From Alphaproteobacteria bacterium (lineage in GTDB: Bacteria > Pseudomonadota > Alphaproteobacteria > Micropepsales > Micropepsaceae): a stretch of DNA of 64,000 bases. Of this stretch, positions 1 to 8,755 are shown one piece after another. How positions within the stretch are numbered: the stretch's first letter is position 1; each line of letters starts with the position of its first letter. The stretch covers positions 1-64,000 of the forward strand of contig JAGOBA010000009.1 in assembly GCA_017983635.1 (NCBI GenBank), read 5' to 3'. Below the pieces are notes generated by a model that was not told where the DNA came from, made no database searches, and saw only the letters and a list, made by a program, of their open reading frames with translations. The translations under genes were made by a program, and so were the position numbers.

Positions 1-198
1 ACCGCTGTGTTCCTGCCGCCCTACTCGCCGGACTTCAATCCGATCGAGCAAGCTTTCGCCAAGCTCAAGTCCGGCCTGCGCAAGGAGAACCCGCGCTCCA
101 TCGACACGGTCTGTGAAGCGATCGATCGCATACTCGACCGCTTCACGTCGGCCGAGTGTGCCAACTATTTCGTCAACTCAGGTTATGGTTCCGCCTAA
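1..198 (+). mobile_element. IS630-family transposase, C-terminal fragment cut by the window edge
   Basis: The reading frame is open from base 1 and ends at TAA 196-198. It encodes the C-terminal end of a DDE transposase. The motif LPPYSPDFNPIEQ is the hallmark of the last catalytic segment of IS630/Tc1-type enzymes, with the final acidic residue in NPIE. The upstream part lies outside the window, so the GTG at base 7 is not a real start. The stop is only 16 bases from the stop of slt on the other strand, so the element end must lie in that gap or overlap the slt tail. The family call is firm. Whether the element is complete cannot be seen. Confidence 0.85.
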
Positions 199-214
199 AG
201 CGAATCCGCTCTAA

Positions 215-2584
215 CTACGTAGTCTTCTTGCGGCAGCTGCGGCCGGCGGTGCCCTTCGCGCACTTGCGTGAGTTGGAAGCGGTAGCGCTTGAGCGCTTTT
301 TCTTTTTCGTGGTCGCCTTCTTCTTCGACTTTTTCGCGGGCTGGATATCCTCTGGGTCGTCATAGACCGGCTTGGAGGAGACCACCGAGGCAAACTGCGC
401 GTCTGGCGCTGGTGTGAAGACGGGGCTGACGGCAGGCACTGCGGCGTCGACGGCTGCGGCGGGCGCGGGCGTTGCCGCCGGCGCGGGCGACGACGAGAAC
501 TGCGCTTGCGCGGAGGCGACTTCGGTGTAGGCGCCGCGCTTCAGATCGCCCGCGATCGCCAGCGGCACATCGCGGCCGGCGAGAACGTTACGGTAGATCT
601 GCGTGTTTTCCATCACACGCTGAACGTAGTTGCGCGTTTCGTTGAACGGGATGCGCTCGATCCAATCGATGATGTCGGCGTTGGTCGCGCGCGGATCGCC
701 ATAGGTCGAAATCCACTGATTGATGCGGCCTTGGCCAGCATTATAGGACGCGATCGACAGCACGTACGAGCCGCCAAAATCCTCCAGCAGGTCCGAGACA
801 TGCGACATGCCGAGTTGCAAGTTCACCGACGGCGTGAAGAGATCGCCTTTGCCGCCGTAATTAATGCCGTGCTGACGGGCCGTGAGCTTTGCGGTTGCCG
901 GCATCATCTGCATGAGGCCACGTGCGCCGGCGCTCGACATTGCTTCGGGATCGAATTCGCTTTCCTGACGCGTGAGGCCGAGGACCAGCGCTGTCTCCGG
1001 CGCGACCCCATTGCCGCGATAGACGGGCAGCGAGATCGTCGGATAGGCGATGTCGTAGACGGCGACATTCTTCTGCAAACCGCGCTTGGCCACGCGTAAC
1101 GCAAGAGCCGACTGGTTCATCTGGCGCAGTGCGTTCGTCAACACGACGAACTGATCGCGCTCGGTGAATCCTTCAGCCACAGCGAGCGCGAACGTGCGCA
1201 GCAAGCCTTCTGCGCCGACATCGGCGAGGGCTTGCATCGCTTGCATTACGCTTTGGCCCATGAAGGCTTGCGTCGTAGGCGTCGAGGTCGAGCGCGAGAA
1301 AGGCAAGTTCAGCGTGCCGCGCGGGTTCACCACCGAGGCCGCTATTTGACCGTAGTAGGTCATCGGGTATGCGGCCGCCGTTTGGTATTGTTTCTGCGCT
1401 TCAGCGCTGCGGCCGGCTTTCTCGGCGGCGCGGCCCGCCCAATAGTGTGCGCGGGCGATGCTGATCGGTGCGGTCACGCTGTCGCGCAGGCGCATGAAGT
1501 GATCGTACGCGGGGTCGGGCTTGTTCAAGAACTTGAGCGAGATCCATCCGGCCAGGAATTCGGCCTCGGCGTAAGGCAAGCCTGCGTCCTTGCGCAGGTC
1601 GTGGCCAGCGGCGATTTGATAGGCTTGCTGAGCGTTACCCGCGTCGAGCGCCTCGCGCGCTTGGTAGGCGCGTTCGGCGGACCACTCGTCGATCGCGGGC
1701 GGTTGTTCGTTGAGATTGGCCGACGCGCTGATCAACAGCGGGCGAGCCTCGTCGTCGCGGTCGCGCTTGCGCAGCCAGCGGGCGCGATCGAAGAGTAGGC
1801 CGGGATCGTTGCGCAGGTTCGACGAGACGCGCGAATATGCGGCGTCCGCGTCGCGCGCGCTTTGGCGCAACTTGATGCGTGCGGCGATCAGGTCGTCGAA
1901 CTCACTCGACAACCAGTTCGTCATGGCATTCGCTTGGCCGTACTCGCCGGCCCACACGAGACGCGAGGCGCGGCGTTGATTGTCTTCTGCGCCCAGATGC
2001 GCGGAATAGCGAGCGGCAATGAACGACACGCGGTCGAGCGTGAAATTGCCTTCGATCCAGGCGCGGCGAAGCCATTGCTTGGCGTTGGCGTCTTGGCTCT
2101 TGCGAAGATACGCGTCCCCGAGCTTGAGCATGCCTTCGCCGGAAACGGGATCGCGCCCCTGGAACCAAGCGATCACCTGCTCGGCCTGCATGGCGTCGGC
2201 GGGCATCGCCTCCTCCGCGCGGGCTTGGAGTCCACGCTGATTGGGCCAATCGCGGTGCGTGGAGAAGAAGCGGTCGATGTCGCTGAAAGCGGCGCCATTT
2301 TCCTTGGCGGTGTAGGCGCGCCAGAGGACGACATCGCGGGCGGCCGGGCTGGACAGTTGCGCTGCCAGTTGGATCGCGACATCCCACTGTTTGCGGTCGG
2401 CGGCGTCGAACGCGCGATCGAGGATCGACGCGTCGCTGGCCGACAAGGATTGGGTGTGCGAACGAACGCGCCGTGACGCGTCGTCATCTATAGGCGCCAT
2501 TTGCGCGAGCGCGGGCGCCGCGGTCAGCACGGATAGGGCTAGTGCGGCGGCATACAAACGCATACTTTTACGGGGAGATTTCAC
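215..2584 (-). CDS. slt: Soluble lytic murein transglycosylase (Slt70-like), exported
   Basis: This periplasmic enzyme cleaves peptidoglycan glycan strands to give 1,6-anhydro-muropeptides. The 789-residue product starts with a signal peptide (residues 1-27, ending ALA before Gln). A long alpha-helical superhelix follows to about residue 520, then the lysozyme-like SLT domain. The catalytic glutamate is about E541 in the motif RQESEFD. The SLT signature GARGLMQMMPATA and the later SYNAG motif are both present. The tail after about residue 680 is Ala/Pro-rich and then strongly Lys-rich, which may be a wall-binding extension. The start is the GTG at 2582-2584 because GGAAAGAG lies just upstream. 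An ATG seven codons in (2561-2563) would also leave a full signal peptide. The gene is divergent from dapA and ends next to the IS630 remnant. Confidence 0.9.
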   Translation of the reverse strand: MKSPRKSMRLYAAALALSVLTAAPALAQMAPIDDDASRRVRSHTQSLSASDASILDRAFDAADRKQWDVAIQLAAQLSSPAARDVVLWRAYTAKENGAAFSDIDRFFSTHRDWPNQRGLQARAEEAMPADAMQAEQVIAWFQGRDPVSGEGMLKLGDAYLRKSQDANAKQWLRRAWIEGNFTLDRVSFIAARYSAHLGAEDNQRRASRLVWAGEYGQANAMTNWLSSEFDDLIAARIKLRQSARDADAAYSRVSSNLRNDPGLLFDRARWLRKRDRDDEARPLLISASANLNEQPPAIDEWSAERAYQAREALDAGNAQQAYQIAAGHDLRKDAGLPYAEAEFLAGWISLKFLNKPDPAYDHFMRLRDSVTAPISIARAHYWAGRAAEKAGRSAEAQKQYQTAAAYPMTYYGQIAASVVNPRGTLNLPFSRSTSTPTTQAFMGQSVMQAMQALADVGAEGLLRTFALAVAEGFTERDQFVVLTNALRQMNQSALALRVAKRGLQKNVAVYDIAYPTISLPVYRGNGVAPETALVLGLTRQESEFDPEAMSSAGARGLMQMMPATAKLTARQHGINYGGKGDLFTPSVNLQLGMSHVSDLLEDFGGSYVLSIASYNAGQGRINQWISTYGDPRATNADIIDWIERIPFNETRNYVQRVMENTQIYRNVLAGRDVPLAIAGDLKRGAYTEVASAQAQFSSSPAPAATPAPAAAVDAAVPAVSPVFTPAPDAQFASVVSSKPVYDDPEDIQPAKKSKKKATTKKKKRSSATASNSRKCAKGTAGRSCRKKTT

Positions 2585-2766
2585 GTGCGCTCTTTCCGAA
2601 GATTCGCTTCGATCACAAGGCGTTAACGTACCTTAACCGGACAATCTAGGCGCGGCCAGTCTGCGAATATCACACGCCGTCCAGAACGATCGCGTTAACT
2701 CGGCTTGTCCGGCTACGCCCTTGGGTCTAACTTTCGTCGCTAATCAGCCCTTAATTCGAAGCTCCC

Positions 2767-3660
2767 ATGACCCTCGACCTCGCACGCCTGCACGGCTCAA
2801 TTCCCGCCCTAATCACGCCATTTCGAGACGGGCGGGTCGATATCAAGGCGTTCGAATCCTTCGTGGAATGGCAGATTGCCGAGGGAACCAACGGGCTGGT
2901 CCCCTGTGGCACGACCGGGGAATCCCCAACTTTGAGCGACGACGAGTTCGCGGCCGTCATCGGGGCTACGGTCAAGGTCGCGAAGGGCAGGGTGCCGGTC
3001 ATTGCGGGGACGGGCTCCAATTCAACCAGCCATGCGATCGAGCTGACCCAACTCGCCCAGAAGTTGGGTGCGGACGCGGCTCTTGTGGTGACTCCCTATT
3101 ACAACCGGCCGACGCAGAACGGGCTCTACCTGCATTTCAAGGCGATCGCGGATGCGACGCGGCTGCCGGTGCTGATCTACAACATTCCCGCGCGTTCGGC
3201 GGTCGATATGACCGTCGATACGATGGCGCGGCTGGCGAAGACGTCGAACATCGTCGGCGTCAAGGACGCGACCGCCAATCTCGTGCGGGTGACGCAACAG
3301 CGTCAGGCATGCGGCGCGAAGTTCGTGCAGATTTCGGGTGAAGACGGCACGGCTCTGGGTTTCAACGCGCATGGCGGCGTGGGCTGCATTTCGGTGACGG
3401 CGAACGTCGCGCCGCGTTTGTGTGCTGACTTCCAGGCGGCGTGCGCGAAGGGTGACTACAAGGCCGCGCGCGAGCTGCACGAACGGTTGATGCCGTTGCA
3501 CGACACGTTGTTCTGCGAGACGTCGCCTTCGCCGGTGAAATATGCGGCGAGCCTGCTCGGCCGTTGCGAAGAGAACTGCCGGTTGCCCCTGGCGCCGCTG
3601 TCGGAGTCGTCGAAGGCGCGCGTGCGGGCAGCGATGACGAAGGTCGGTCTGTTGAACTGA
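2767..3660 (+). CDS. dapA: 4-hydroxy-tetrahydrodipicolinate synthase
   Basis: DapA condenses pyruvate with aspartate semialdehyde, the first committed step of the diaminopimelate/lysine pathway. It is a cytosolic TIM-barrel lyase. The 297 residues match the family length. Visible signatures are the substrate-binding GTTGESPTL loop near residue 45, the catalytic tyrosine Y138 in YNIPARS, and the Schiff-base lysine K166 in GVKDATAN. The gene starts the + strand run dapA-smpB, nine bases upstream of smpB, an arrangement common in alphaproteobacteria. It is divergent from slt across about 180 bases that must hold both promoters. Confidence 0.97.
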   Translation: MTLDLARLHGSIPALITPFRDGRVDIKAFESFVEWQIAEGTNGLVPCGTTGESPTLSDDEFAAVIGATVKVAKGRVPVIAGTGSNSTSHAIELTQLAQKLGADAALVVTPYYNRPTQNGLYLHFKAIADATRLPVLIYNIPARSAVDMTVDTMARLAKTSNIVGVKDATANLVRVTQQRQACGAKFVQISGEDGTALGFNAHGGVGCISVTANVAPRLCADFQAACAKGDYKAARELHERLMPLHDTLFCETSPSPVKYAASLLGRCEENCRLPLAPLSESSKARVRAAMTKVGLLN

Positions 3661-3669
3661 ACCGCGATC

Positions 3670-4149
3670 ATGGCCAAAGCAAAAGACAAGGACGCCGCGG
3701 GAAAGATCGCGGCGGACAACCGCAAAGCGCGGCACAACTACTTCATCGATGAAGTGGTAGAGGCCGGTATTATGCTGACCGGCACCGAGGTGAAGTCGCT
3801 GCGCAGCGGCAAAGCCACGATCGGCGAGTCCTACGCCCAGTCGAAGGACGGCGAGATCTTTCTGATCAACGCCTATATCCCGGAATACACCGAAGGCAAC
3901 CGCTTCAATCACGAGCCGCGGCGGGTGCGGAAGCTGCTGCTGCACAAGCGGCAGATCGCGAAACTCTCCCAAGCGATCGAGCGCGAGGGGATGACGCTGA
4001 TCCCGCTCAAAGTCATCTTCAACGCGAAGGGTCGCGCGAAGGTCGAGCTTGGTTTGGCGAAAGGCAAAAAGCTGCACGACAAACGCGATACGGAGAAGAA
4101 GCGCGATTGGGAGCGCGAGAAGGGCCGCTTGATGCGGGAGAAGGGATAG
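3670..4149 (+). CDS. smpB: SsrA-binding protein SmpB (trans-translation)
   Basis: SmpB binds tmRNA and delivers it to stalled ribosomes. The 159-residue product has the expected OB-fold pattern: [12 protein letters not shown] at the N terminus, the GTEVKSLR signature near residue 37, and a basic C-terminal tail (about residues 130-159) that enters the ribosomal decoding path. It lies nine bases after dapA and is probably co-transcribed with it. I looked for the ssrA gene in the following 600 bases and did not recognise it. Confidence 0.97.
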   Translation: MAKAKDKDAAGKIAADNRKARHNYFIDEVVEAGIMLTGTEVKSLRSGKATIGESYAQSKDGEIFLINAYIPEYTEGNRFNHEPRRVRKLLLHKRQIAKLSQAIEREGMTLIPLKVIFNAKGRAKVELGLAKGKKLHDKRDTEKKRDWEREKGRLMREKG

Positions 4150-4633
4150 GGCGCCCGCATCGTGTTGCAAAAAGCAGCGCGAATCTGCCCGTAACCCCGT
4201 AACAGGGGCAGATTTGCGCCAAAAATCCCGTAACAAGTCCGCTACATCGCCGTAACTTTGTAACGGGGGCAGCGGTCCAGTGTGGCGAGTCTGCGCGGTC
4301 AAGTTCGGTGGAAGCACCGTGTCGACCGCCAGCATCAGCCAAACAACTCCATCCACTCCAAGGATCGACATTTCCGCCCCTCATTGCGTAGAAATCAGGC
4401 TGGAACATTTGTAGAACATTTCAGGCGGAGACGCAAGCGAATTTCGCTGCGGCCGTCAGCAGCGCGCGCGGTCTTTTAGTGCGCGGCGTGAGGTGGGGCT
4501 TACTCCTCGGTCTTGTTCCACGCGATCCTCGTCCACGTGGACGCTTGTTCCTGGTGTGATCATCGCATACCTCCGCCTGGTCCAATGACAGAGGGCATCG
4601 TTTTTGTCATGCGTGGCGCCTCGACAAGTTCGT
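4150..4633. other. Long intergenic region after smpB, no convincing gene
   Basis: This stretch has no reading frame that I accept as a gene. It holds a hairpin and a cluster of five GTAAC pentamers (4182-4264) and then unremarkable sequence up to the large inverted repeat. A 12-residue stretch around 4307-4342 reads VKFGGSTVSTAS, which resembles the N terminus of an aspartate kinase, but the reading frame closes after about 30 more unrelated codons. It could be the site of an old deletion. Confidence 0.5.
4182..4264. repeat. Hairpin (9-bp arms) with a cluster of five GTAAC pentamers
   Basis: The arms AATCTGCCC (4182-4190) and GGGCAGATT (4206-4214) pair perfectly around a 15-base loop. GTAAC occurs at 4191, 4199, 4230, 4252 and 4260. 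The hairpin lies 33 bases after the smpB stop and could be a transcript end, but no T-run follows. The function is unknown. Confidence 0.6.
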
Positions 4634-4719
4634 CCCCGCTGGGAGCGCCGGCATCCTGCCGGCACTTTGTGAGTGGAGCTGCGGCAAGGGCCGGCAGGAT
4701 GCCGGCGCTCCCAGCGGGG
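4634..4719. repeat. Perfect 30-bp inverted repeat with 26-base spacer, REP-like
   Basis: The left arm 4634-4663 and the right arm 4690-4719 are perfect reverse complements over 30 bases. The core of each arm contains GGAGCGCCGGCATCCTGCCG or its complement, a short palindrome-rich motif. Each arm also folds on itself through CCGGCATCCTGCCGG. Such GC-rich nested palindromes resemble REP/BIME elements that are mobilised in trans by RAYT transposases. No transposase is nearby, so that link is an inference. The element lies about 70 bases upstream of the next gene. Confidence 0.75.
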
Positions 4720-4787
4720 GCCGGGTCCTTCGAGGCTGAGCAGTCTTCAACTATGCTACGATGGTACGGGTGCTTTGGGCGTGTTTC

Positions 4788-5435
4788 ATGACCGACGAGA
4801 TCAACGAGAAGCTTTTGGCGGCGAAGATGCGCTGGGCCAAAGCTGCGCGGAATATTACGGGGAAGACTGATCCGGAGCGACTGGAACGGTTGCCGCCGGG
4901 TCAGCGGATGGTGGCGAATTGGCCGGTGCTGGATTTGGGGCTGCAGCCGGATGTGACGAAGGCGGACTGGAAGCTCACGGTCGATGGGTTGGTTGCGAAT
5001 CCTGTTTCGTTGGGGTTCGAGCAAATCCTCGCGCTGCCGCAGAGCGAGAGCGTGTCCGACATTCATTGTGTCACCAAGTGGAGCCGCTACGACAATCACT
5101 GGGTTGGGGTCTCGTCGCGTGCGTTGATGGCGCTGGTGCGGCCGAAGGATGAGGTGGGGCATGTGATCTTTCATGCCTATGACGGCTACACCACGAATGT
5201 GACCCTGGCGGCGTTCGCGGCGGACGATGTGATGATCGCGCATTCTTGGGAGGGCTATCCGATCACGCGTCAGCATGGCGGGCCGGTACGGATCGTCATT
5301 CCGCGCTACTATTTCTGGAAGAGCGCGAAGTGGGTGAAACGGATCGAGTTCAGCCGCGATGACAAGCCTGGCTATTGGGAAGTGCGCGGCTATCACAATG
5401 TCGGCGATCCGTGGTTGGAAGAGCGGTACGACTGA
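4788..5435 (+). CDS. Sulfite oxidase-like molybdopterin-binding oxidoreductase
   Basis: The 215-residue protein is a stand-alone molybdopterin domain of the sulfite oxidase/YedY superfamily. The conserved cysteine expected to ligate molybdenum is in DIHCVTKWSRYDN, and HGGPVRIVIPRYY followed by KSAKWVKRIEF is the usual C-terminal core. No signal peptide or Tat motif is visible, so it is probably cytosolic, unlike MsrP/YedY. I chose the ATG at 4788. The frame is open from 4761, but the extra residues (MVRVLWACF) match nothing typical. The natural substrate is unknown. The next gene starts nine bases later. Confidence 0.85.
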   Translation: MTDEINEKLLAAKMRWAKAARNITGKTDPERLERLPPGQRMVANWPVLDLGLQPDVTKADWKLTVDGLVANPVSLGFEQILALPQSESVSDIHCVTKWSRYDNHWVGVSSRALMALVRPKDEVGHVIFHAYDGYTTNVTLAAFAADDVMIAHSWEGYPITRQHGGPVRIVIPRYYFWKSAKWVKRIEFSRDDKPGYWEVRGYHNVGDPWLEERYD

Positions 5436-5444
5436 GGGCGGGGC

Positions 5445-6221
5445 GTGTTGCGCAATTGGGTTCTCATCGTCGCTGCGGTTGTGGCGTTGGCACTGGCCGG
5501 CGTGTTGTTGTTCCGCGTGGAGGCGCCGGAATCGGCTTGCGTCGAGCAGGTGTTCGAGGCGAGCCGGTTTACCGTTTGCGCATTTCGCAGCGCGGAGCAT
5601 GAAACCAAGCTCGCGTGGGATGATGGCCAAGGCCGCGCGTTGCGCAGCTTCGATGCGCTGGCGGCGAGCGGTGCCGTCGATCCGGGGCGGGTTCGCTTTG
5701 CGATGAATGCGGGCATGTTCGACGCTGCCGGCGCGCCGATCGGGCTCTTTGTAGCGAAGGCCCAAGAGCGACACCCAATCAATCGGCAAAGTGGCACCGG
5801 CAACTTCTATATGCAGCCCAACGGCGTGTTTTTCGTCGACGAGCGAAACCATAACTATCTCTTGCCGACGCCGGATTTCGTGAGCAGCGGGCTGTTGCCA
5901 ATGTGGGCGACGCAGTCGGGGCCGATGCTTGTGATCGACGGTGCGCTGAATCCGAGCTTCGACCGCGACGGGCCTTCGAAGAACATCCGCAATGGCGTCG
6001 GGCTGCGTTCGCTGGCGCTTTCGTATTTCGTAATCAGCGAGGATCCGGTGTCCTTCGGGGAGTTCGCGCGGTTCTTTCGCGACGTGCTGAAGTGCGAGAA
6101 CGCGCTTTATCTGGACGGCGCGGTGTCGAGCCTCTGGCTCCCGGCCGCCAGACGGCGCGACGATAGCTATGCGCTGGGGCCGATGGTCGTGGTGAGCGAC
6201 AAGGTGCGGCGGCCCGAATAG
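5445..6221 (+). CDS. Phosphodiester glycosidase family protein (DUF2233), membrane-anchored
   Basis: The 258-residue product starts at GTG 5445 with an N-terminal hydrophobic helix (residues 5-23), either an anchor or an uncleaved signal. The rest matches the NAGPA/DUF2233 fold: RFAMNAGMFD, a central PNGVFFV, TQSGPMLVIDG, RNGVGL and LYLDGAVSSLW. Family members cleave GlcNAc phosphodiesters in eukaryotes. Bacterial substrates are mostly unknown but are probably envelope or exopolysaccharide glycans. It follows the oxidoreductase by nine bases, so the two may share a transcript without an obvious functional link. Confidence 0.85.
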   Translation: MLRNWVLIVAAVVALALAGVLLFRVEAPESACVEQVFEASRFTVCAFRSAEHETKLAWDDGQGRALRSFDALAASGAVDPGRVRFAMNAGMFDAAGAPIGLFVAKAQERHPINRQSGTGNFYMQPNGVFFVDERNHNYLLPTPDFVSSGLLPMWATQSGPMLVIDGALNPSFDRDGPSKNIRNGVGLRSLALSYFVISEDPVSFGEFARFFRDVLKCENALYLDGAVSSLWLPAARRRDDSYALGPMVVVSDKVRRPE

Positions 6222-6287
6222 CCGGATGGGCGTTGGCATCCGCTGCGCAGGCGGGTAGAACTCGCCTCTCTTTATTTGGTGGTGCTC

Positions 6288-7262
6288 ATGCGTCTTCGGG
6301 TTGGGATTGTTGGGGTTAGCGGCTATGGCGGCGGCGAGGCGCTGCGGCTGTGTGCGACGCATCCGGCGTTCGAGCTCGTTTATGCGGGCGGCGAGGGATC
6401 GGCGGGGCAGAAGCTGGTCGAGCGCTATCCGGGTCTCGGGCGGCTTGGCGATTTGGTTGTCGAGAAGTGGGATCCGGAGCGGCTGCCGAAGCTTGATTTG
6501 TTGTTCGCCTCGTTGCCGACCGGGCAGTCGGCGGCGGCCCTGGCGAAGGTCCCGGCCTCGGTCAAGATCGTCGATATCGGCGGCGATCATCGCTACGTCG
6601 ACGGATGGACTTATGGGCTTGCCGATGCCTGGCCGGATGAGATCAAAGGCAAGACACGGGTCGCCAATCCGGGGTGCTATCCGGCGGCGGCGCTGACGGC
6701 TCTTGCCCCTCTCGTCGCCGAGCGGCTGATCGAGCCGCATCAGATCATCATCGATGCGAAGACCGGCGTCAGCGGCGCAGGGCGCGGCGGCGGCGAGGCG
6801 ACGATGGGCTATGGCGAGGTCAACGAAGACCTGTCGCCATATGGGTTGCTGAAGCATGTGCACATGCCAGAGATCGCCAAGACGATCGACCGGCTTTCGG
6901 GTGCGAAGTCCGAAGGGTTGGTGTTCACGCCGCACCTGGTGCCCATGACGCGCGGGATCCTTTGCACGATCTATGCGAAGGGAAAGGTCACGACCGAGCG
7001 CTGTTTTGAGGCGGCGCGCGGGTTCTATGCGAACCGGCCGTTCGTGCGCGTGGTCGACAAGCCGCCGCATACGAAGTGGGCGACGGGAACGAACCTGGTG
7101 TTTGTTTCCTACGCCTGCGATCCGGCGCGCAATCTCGTGATCGCGATGGGCGCTTGCGACAATCTGGGCAAGGGCGCCGCGGGTCAGGCGATGCAGAACG
7201 CGAACATCATCACCGGGCATCCGGAAACGATGGGACTTGAGGGCGTCACGGTCTGGCCGTGA
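6288..7262 (+). CDS. argC: N-acetyl-gamma-glutamyl-phosphate reductase
   Basis: ArgC makes N-acetylglutamate semialdehyde in arginine biosynthesis, using NADPH in the cytosol. The 324-residue product has the Rossmann start VGIVGVSGYGGGE, the catalytic cysteine C130 in ANPGCYPAA, and the histidine motif HLVPMTRGI near residue 220. I chose the ATG at 6288. The upstream in-frame TTG (6276) adds only four residues. The neighbours are unrelated to arginine synthesis, so the gene is probably expressed alone. Confidence 0.95.
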   Translation: MRLRVGIVGVSGYGGGEALRLCATHPAFELVYAGGEGSAGQKLVERYPGLGRLGDLVVEKWDPERLPKLDLLFASLPTGQSAAALAKVPASVKIVDIGGDHRYVDGWTYGLADAWPDEIKGKTRVANPGCYPAAALTALAPLVAERLIEPHQIIIDAKTGVSGAGRGGGEATMGYGEVNEDLSPYGLLKHVHMPEIAKTIDRLSGAKSEGLVFTPHLVPMTRGILCTIYAKGKVTTERCFEAARGFYANRPFVRVVDKPPHTKWATGTNLVFVSYACDPARNLVIAMGACDNLGKGAAGQAMQNANIITGHPETMGLEGVTVWP

Positions 7263-7394
7263 GGGTCGGCCCTGAACGTAGCATTTTGTGTCGGGCCGGC
7301 CGTGTGACAGCGACCGATAGCCGCCGCTGATCCGTTGAACAAAGATTCGCGGACGGCCTATCCTGTGATGGTGGCTCACTCTGCGGGATCGACC

Positions 7395-8678
7395 ATGACA
7401 CTTTGGATGCGTTGTCTTCGCGCGGTGCTCATTGCATGCGTGGGGATTGGGGCGGTTGCCGCTTCCGCGGCCGAGCGTACCGTGATCCTCGTCATGTTCG
7501 ATGGCTTTTCGCCGGCGATGGCGGATGCGACGAAGACGCCGAACTTGGATCGCATCAGGAAGGAGGGCGCTTGGTCGCGGCATTTGGTGCCGGCCTATCC
7601 GACGATTTCGCTGACCAATCACACGACATTTGCGACCGGGTGTTGGCCGGAGCACCACGGCATTGTTCAAAACAGCTTCTATGACCCGAAGAAGGGCGCG
7701 TACTCGCAGGACGGCGACGCCGATTGGATGACGGGCTGCGAGACCGTGTGGCAGGCGGTGGAGCGTCAGGGGATGCGCGCAGCGGCGCTCAACTTCGCGA
7801 ACCGGTGGGGGACACGCAAGGGAAAGCTTGCGACCTATGCCAATCCAATGGAGCCGTGGGAGCAGCTGCCGTCGGATGAGGCGATCCGGGAACAGGCACT
7901 GGCGCATCTGAAGAACAATGGACCGACGCGGCCGCGGCTGATCGCGCTCTATTTTCGCGGACCTGATCACGAGGCGCACTTCAAGGGGATCACGGCGCCG
8001 GAGACGCTGGCCGAAGTGCGGCGCGCAGATGCGATCGTCGGCAAGCTGATGGCCGGGATCAAGGCGCTGCCGGCGGGGCGCGAGGGAACTCTGATCGTGG
8101 GCACCGATCACGGCATGATGAACGTTGGGCCGATGGTCAACATCCTGCGGATCATGAACAAGCATGGCATCGACGCGCGCGATGCGGGCGATGGCGCAAC
8201 GCTCTATCTCTATCTGAACCCTGGCGAGAGTGTGGACCGCGTGGGTGAGGCGCTTGCCGAATACGACTACGCGTTCGATGTCTACCGGCCCGCCGATCTG
8301 CCGGCGTTCATGCACTTGGGCAAGAAGAACGCGCGGATCGGCGATCTGGTGCTGCACGCGAAGCCGCCCTATTGGGTGATCGGGTCGGAGACGGTTCCTT
8401 GGTACGGCTATCTGCTCGGGATTCCGTGGTGGTGGTCGGAAACGTTCACGCCCGACTTCGGCGGCGTGGTTGCCTCGCACGGCTATGATCCGTCGATCCC
8501 GGAGATGCACGGCGTCTTCTACGCGTGGGGTTCGGGGATCGCGCCCGGCAAAGAGATTGCGCAACTCGACATGATCGACGTGCACCCGACGGTGATGTCG
8601 CTGCTCGGCCTTGAGCCCGGTAAGCCGGTGGATGGGAAGATCGTGACGGAGGCGATCGCCGCGCCGGCCGTTCCCTGA
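7395..8678 (+). CDS. Exported alkaline phosphatase-superfamily phosphodiesterase (NPP-type)
   Basis: The 427-residue protein begins with a signal peptide (MTLWMRCLRAVLIACVGIGA, cleaved after about residue 25). It carries the metal-site pattern of nucleotide pyrophosphatase/phosphodiesterases: VMFDGFSP, the nucleophile threonine in YPTISLTNHTTF, HHGIVQN, GPDHEAH, GTDHGMMN and a late ASHGYDP histidine. It should hydrolyse phosphodiester or pyrophosphate bonds in the periplasm. The substrate cannot be read from sequence. The frame is open from 7335, but the ATG at 7395 gives a clean signal peptide. Confidence 0.9.
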   Translation: MTLWMRCLRAVLIACVGIGAVAASAAERTVILVMFDGFSPAMADATKTPNLDRIRKEGAWSRHLVPAYPTISLTNHTTFATGCWPEHHGIVQNSFYDPKKGAYSQDGDADWMTGCETVWQAVERQGMRAAALNFANRWGTRKGKLATYANPMEPWEQLPSDEAIREQALAHLKNNGPTRPRLIALYFRGPDHEAHFKGITAPETLAEVRRADAIVGKLMAGIKALPAGREGTLIVGTDHGMMNVGPMVNILRIMNKHGIDARDAGDGATLYLYLNPGESVDRVGEALAEYDYAFDVYRPADLPAFMHLGKKNARIGDLVLHAKPPYWVIGSETVPWYGYLLGIPWWWSETFTPDFGGVVASHGYDPSIPEMHGVFYAWGSGIAPGKEIAQLDMIDVHPTVMSLLGLEPGKPVDGKIVTEAIAAPAVP

Positions 8679-8755
8679 AGGGTTGTGACGGGGCTCGCTT
8701 GCATGAGGGTGGGCGGTCTTTGATAGGCTGTTGTTCGAACTGAACGAGGTCCAAT

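Noticed and set aside
4307..4342. VKFGGSTVSTAS, similar to the start of aspartate kinase
   Set aside because: Only about 12 residues match and the frame then reads into unrelated sequence and a stop. It may be chance or a tiny remnant, which is too little to annotate as a gene.
4150..4787. tmRNA (ssrA) beside smpB
   Set aside because: I looked for a tRNA-like end and a tag reading frame ending in ALAA and found none. The alphaproteobacterial two-piece ssrA is often elsewhere.
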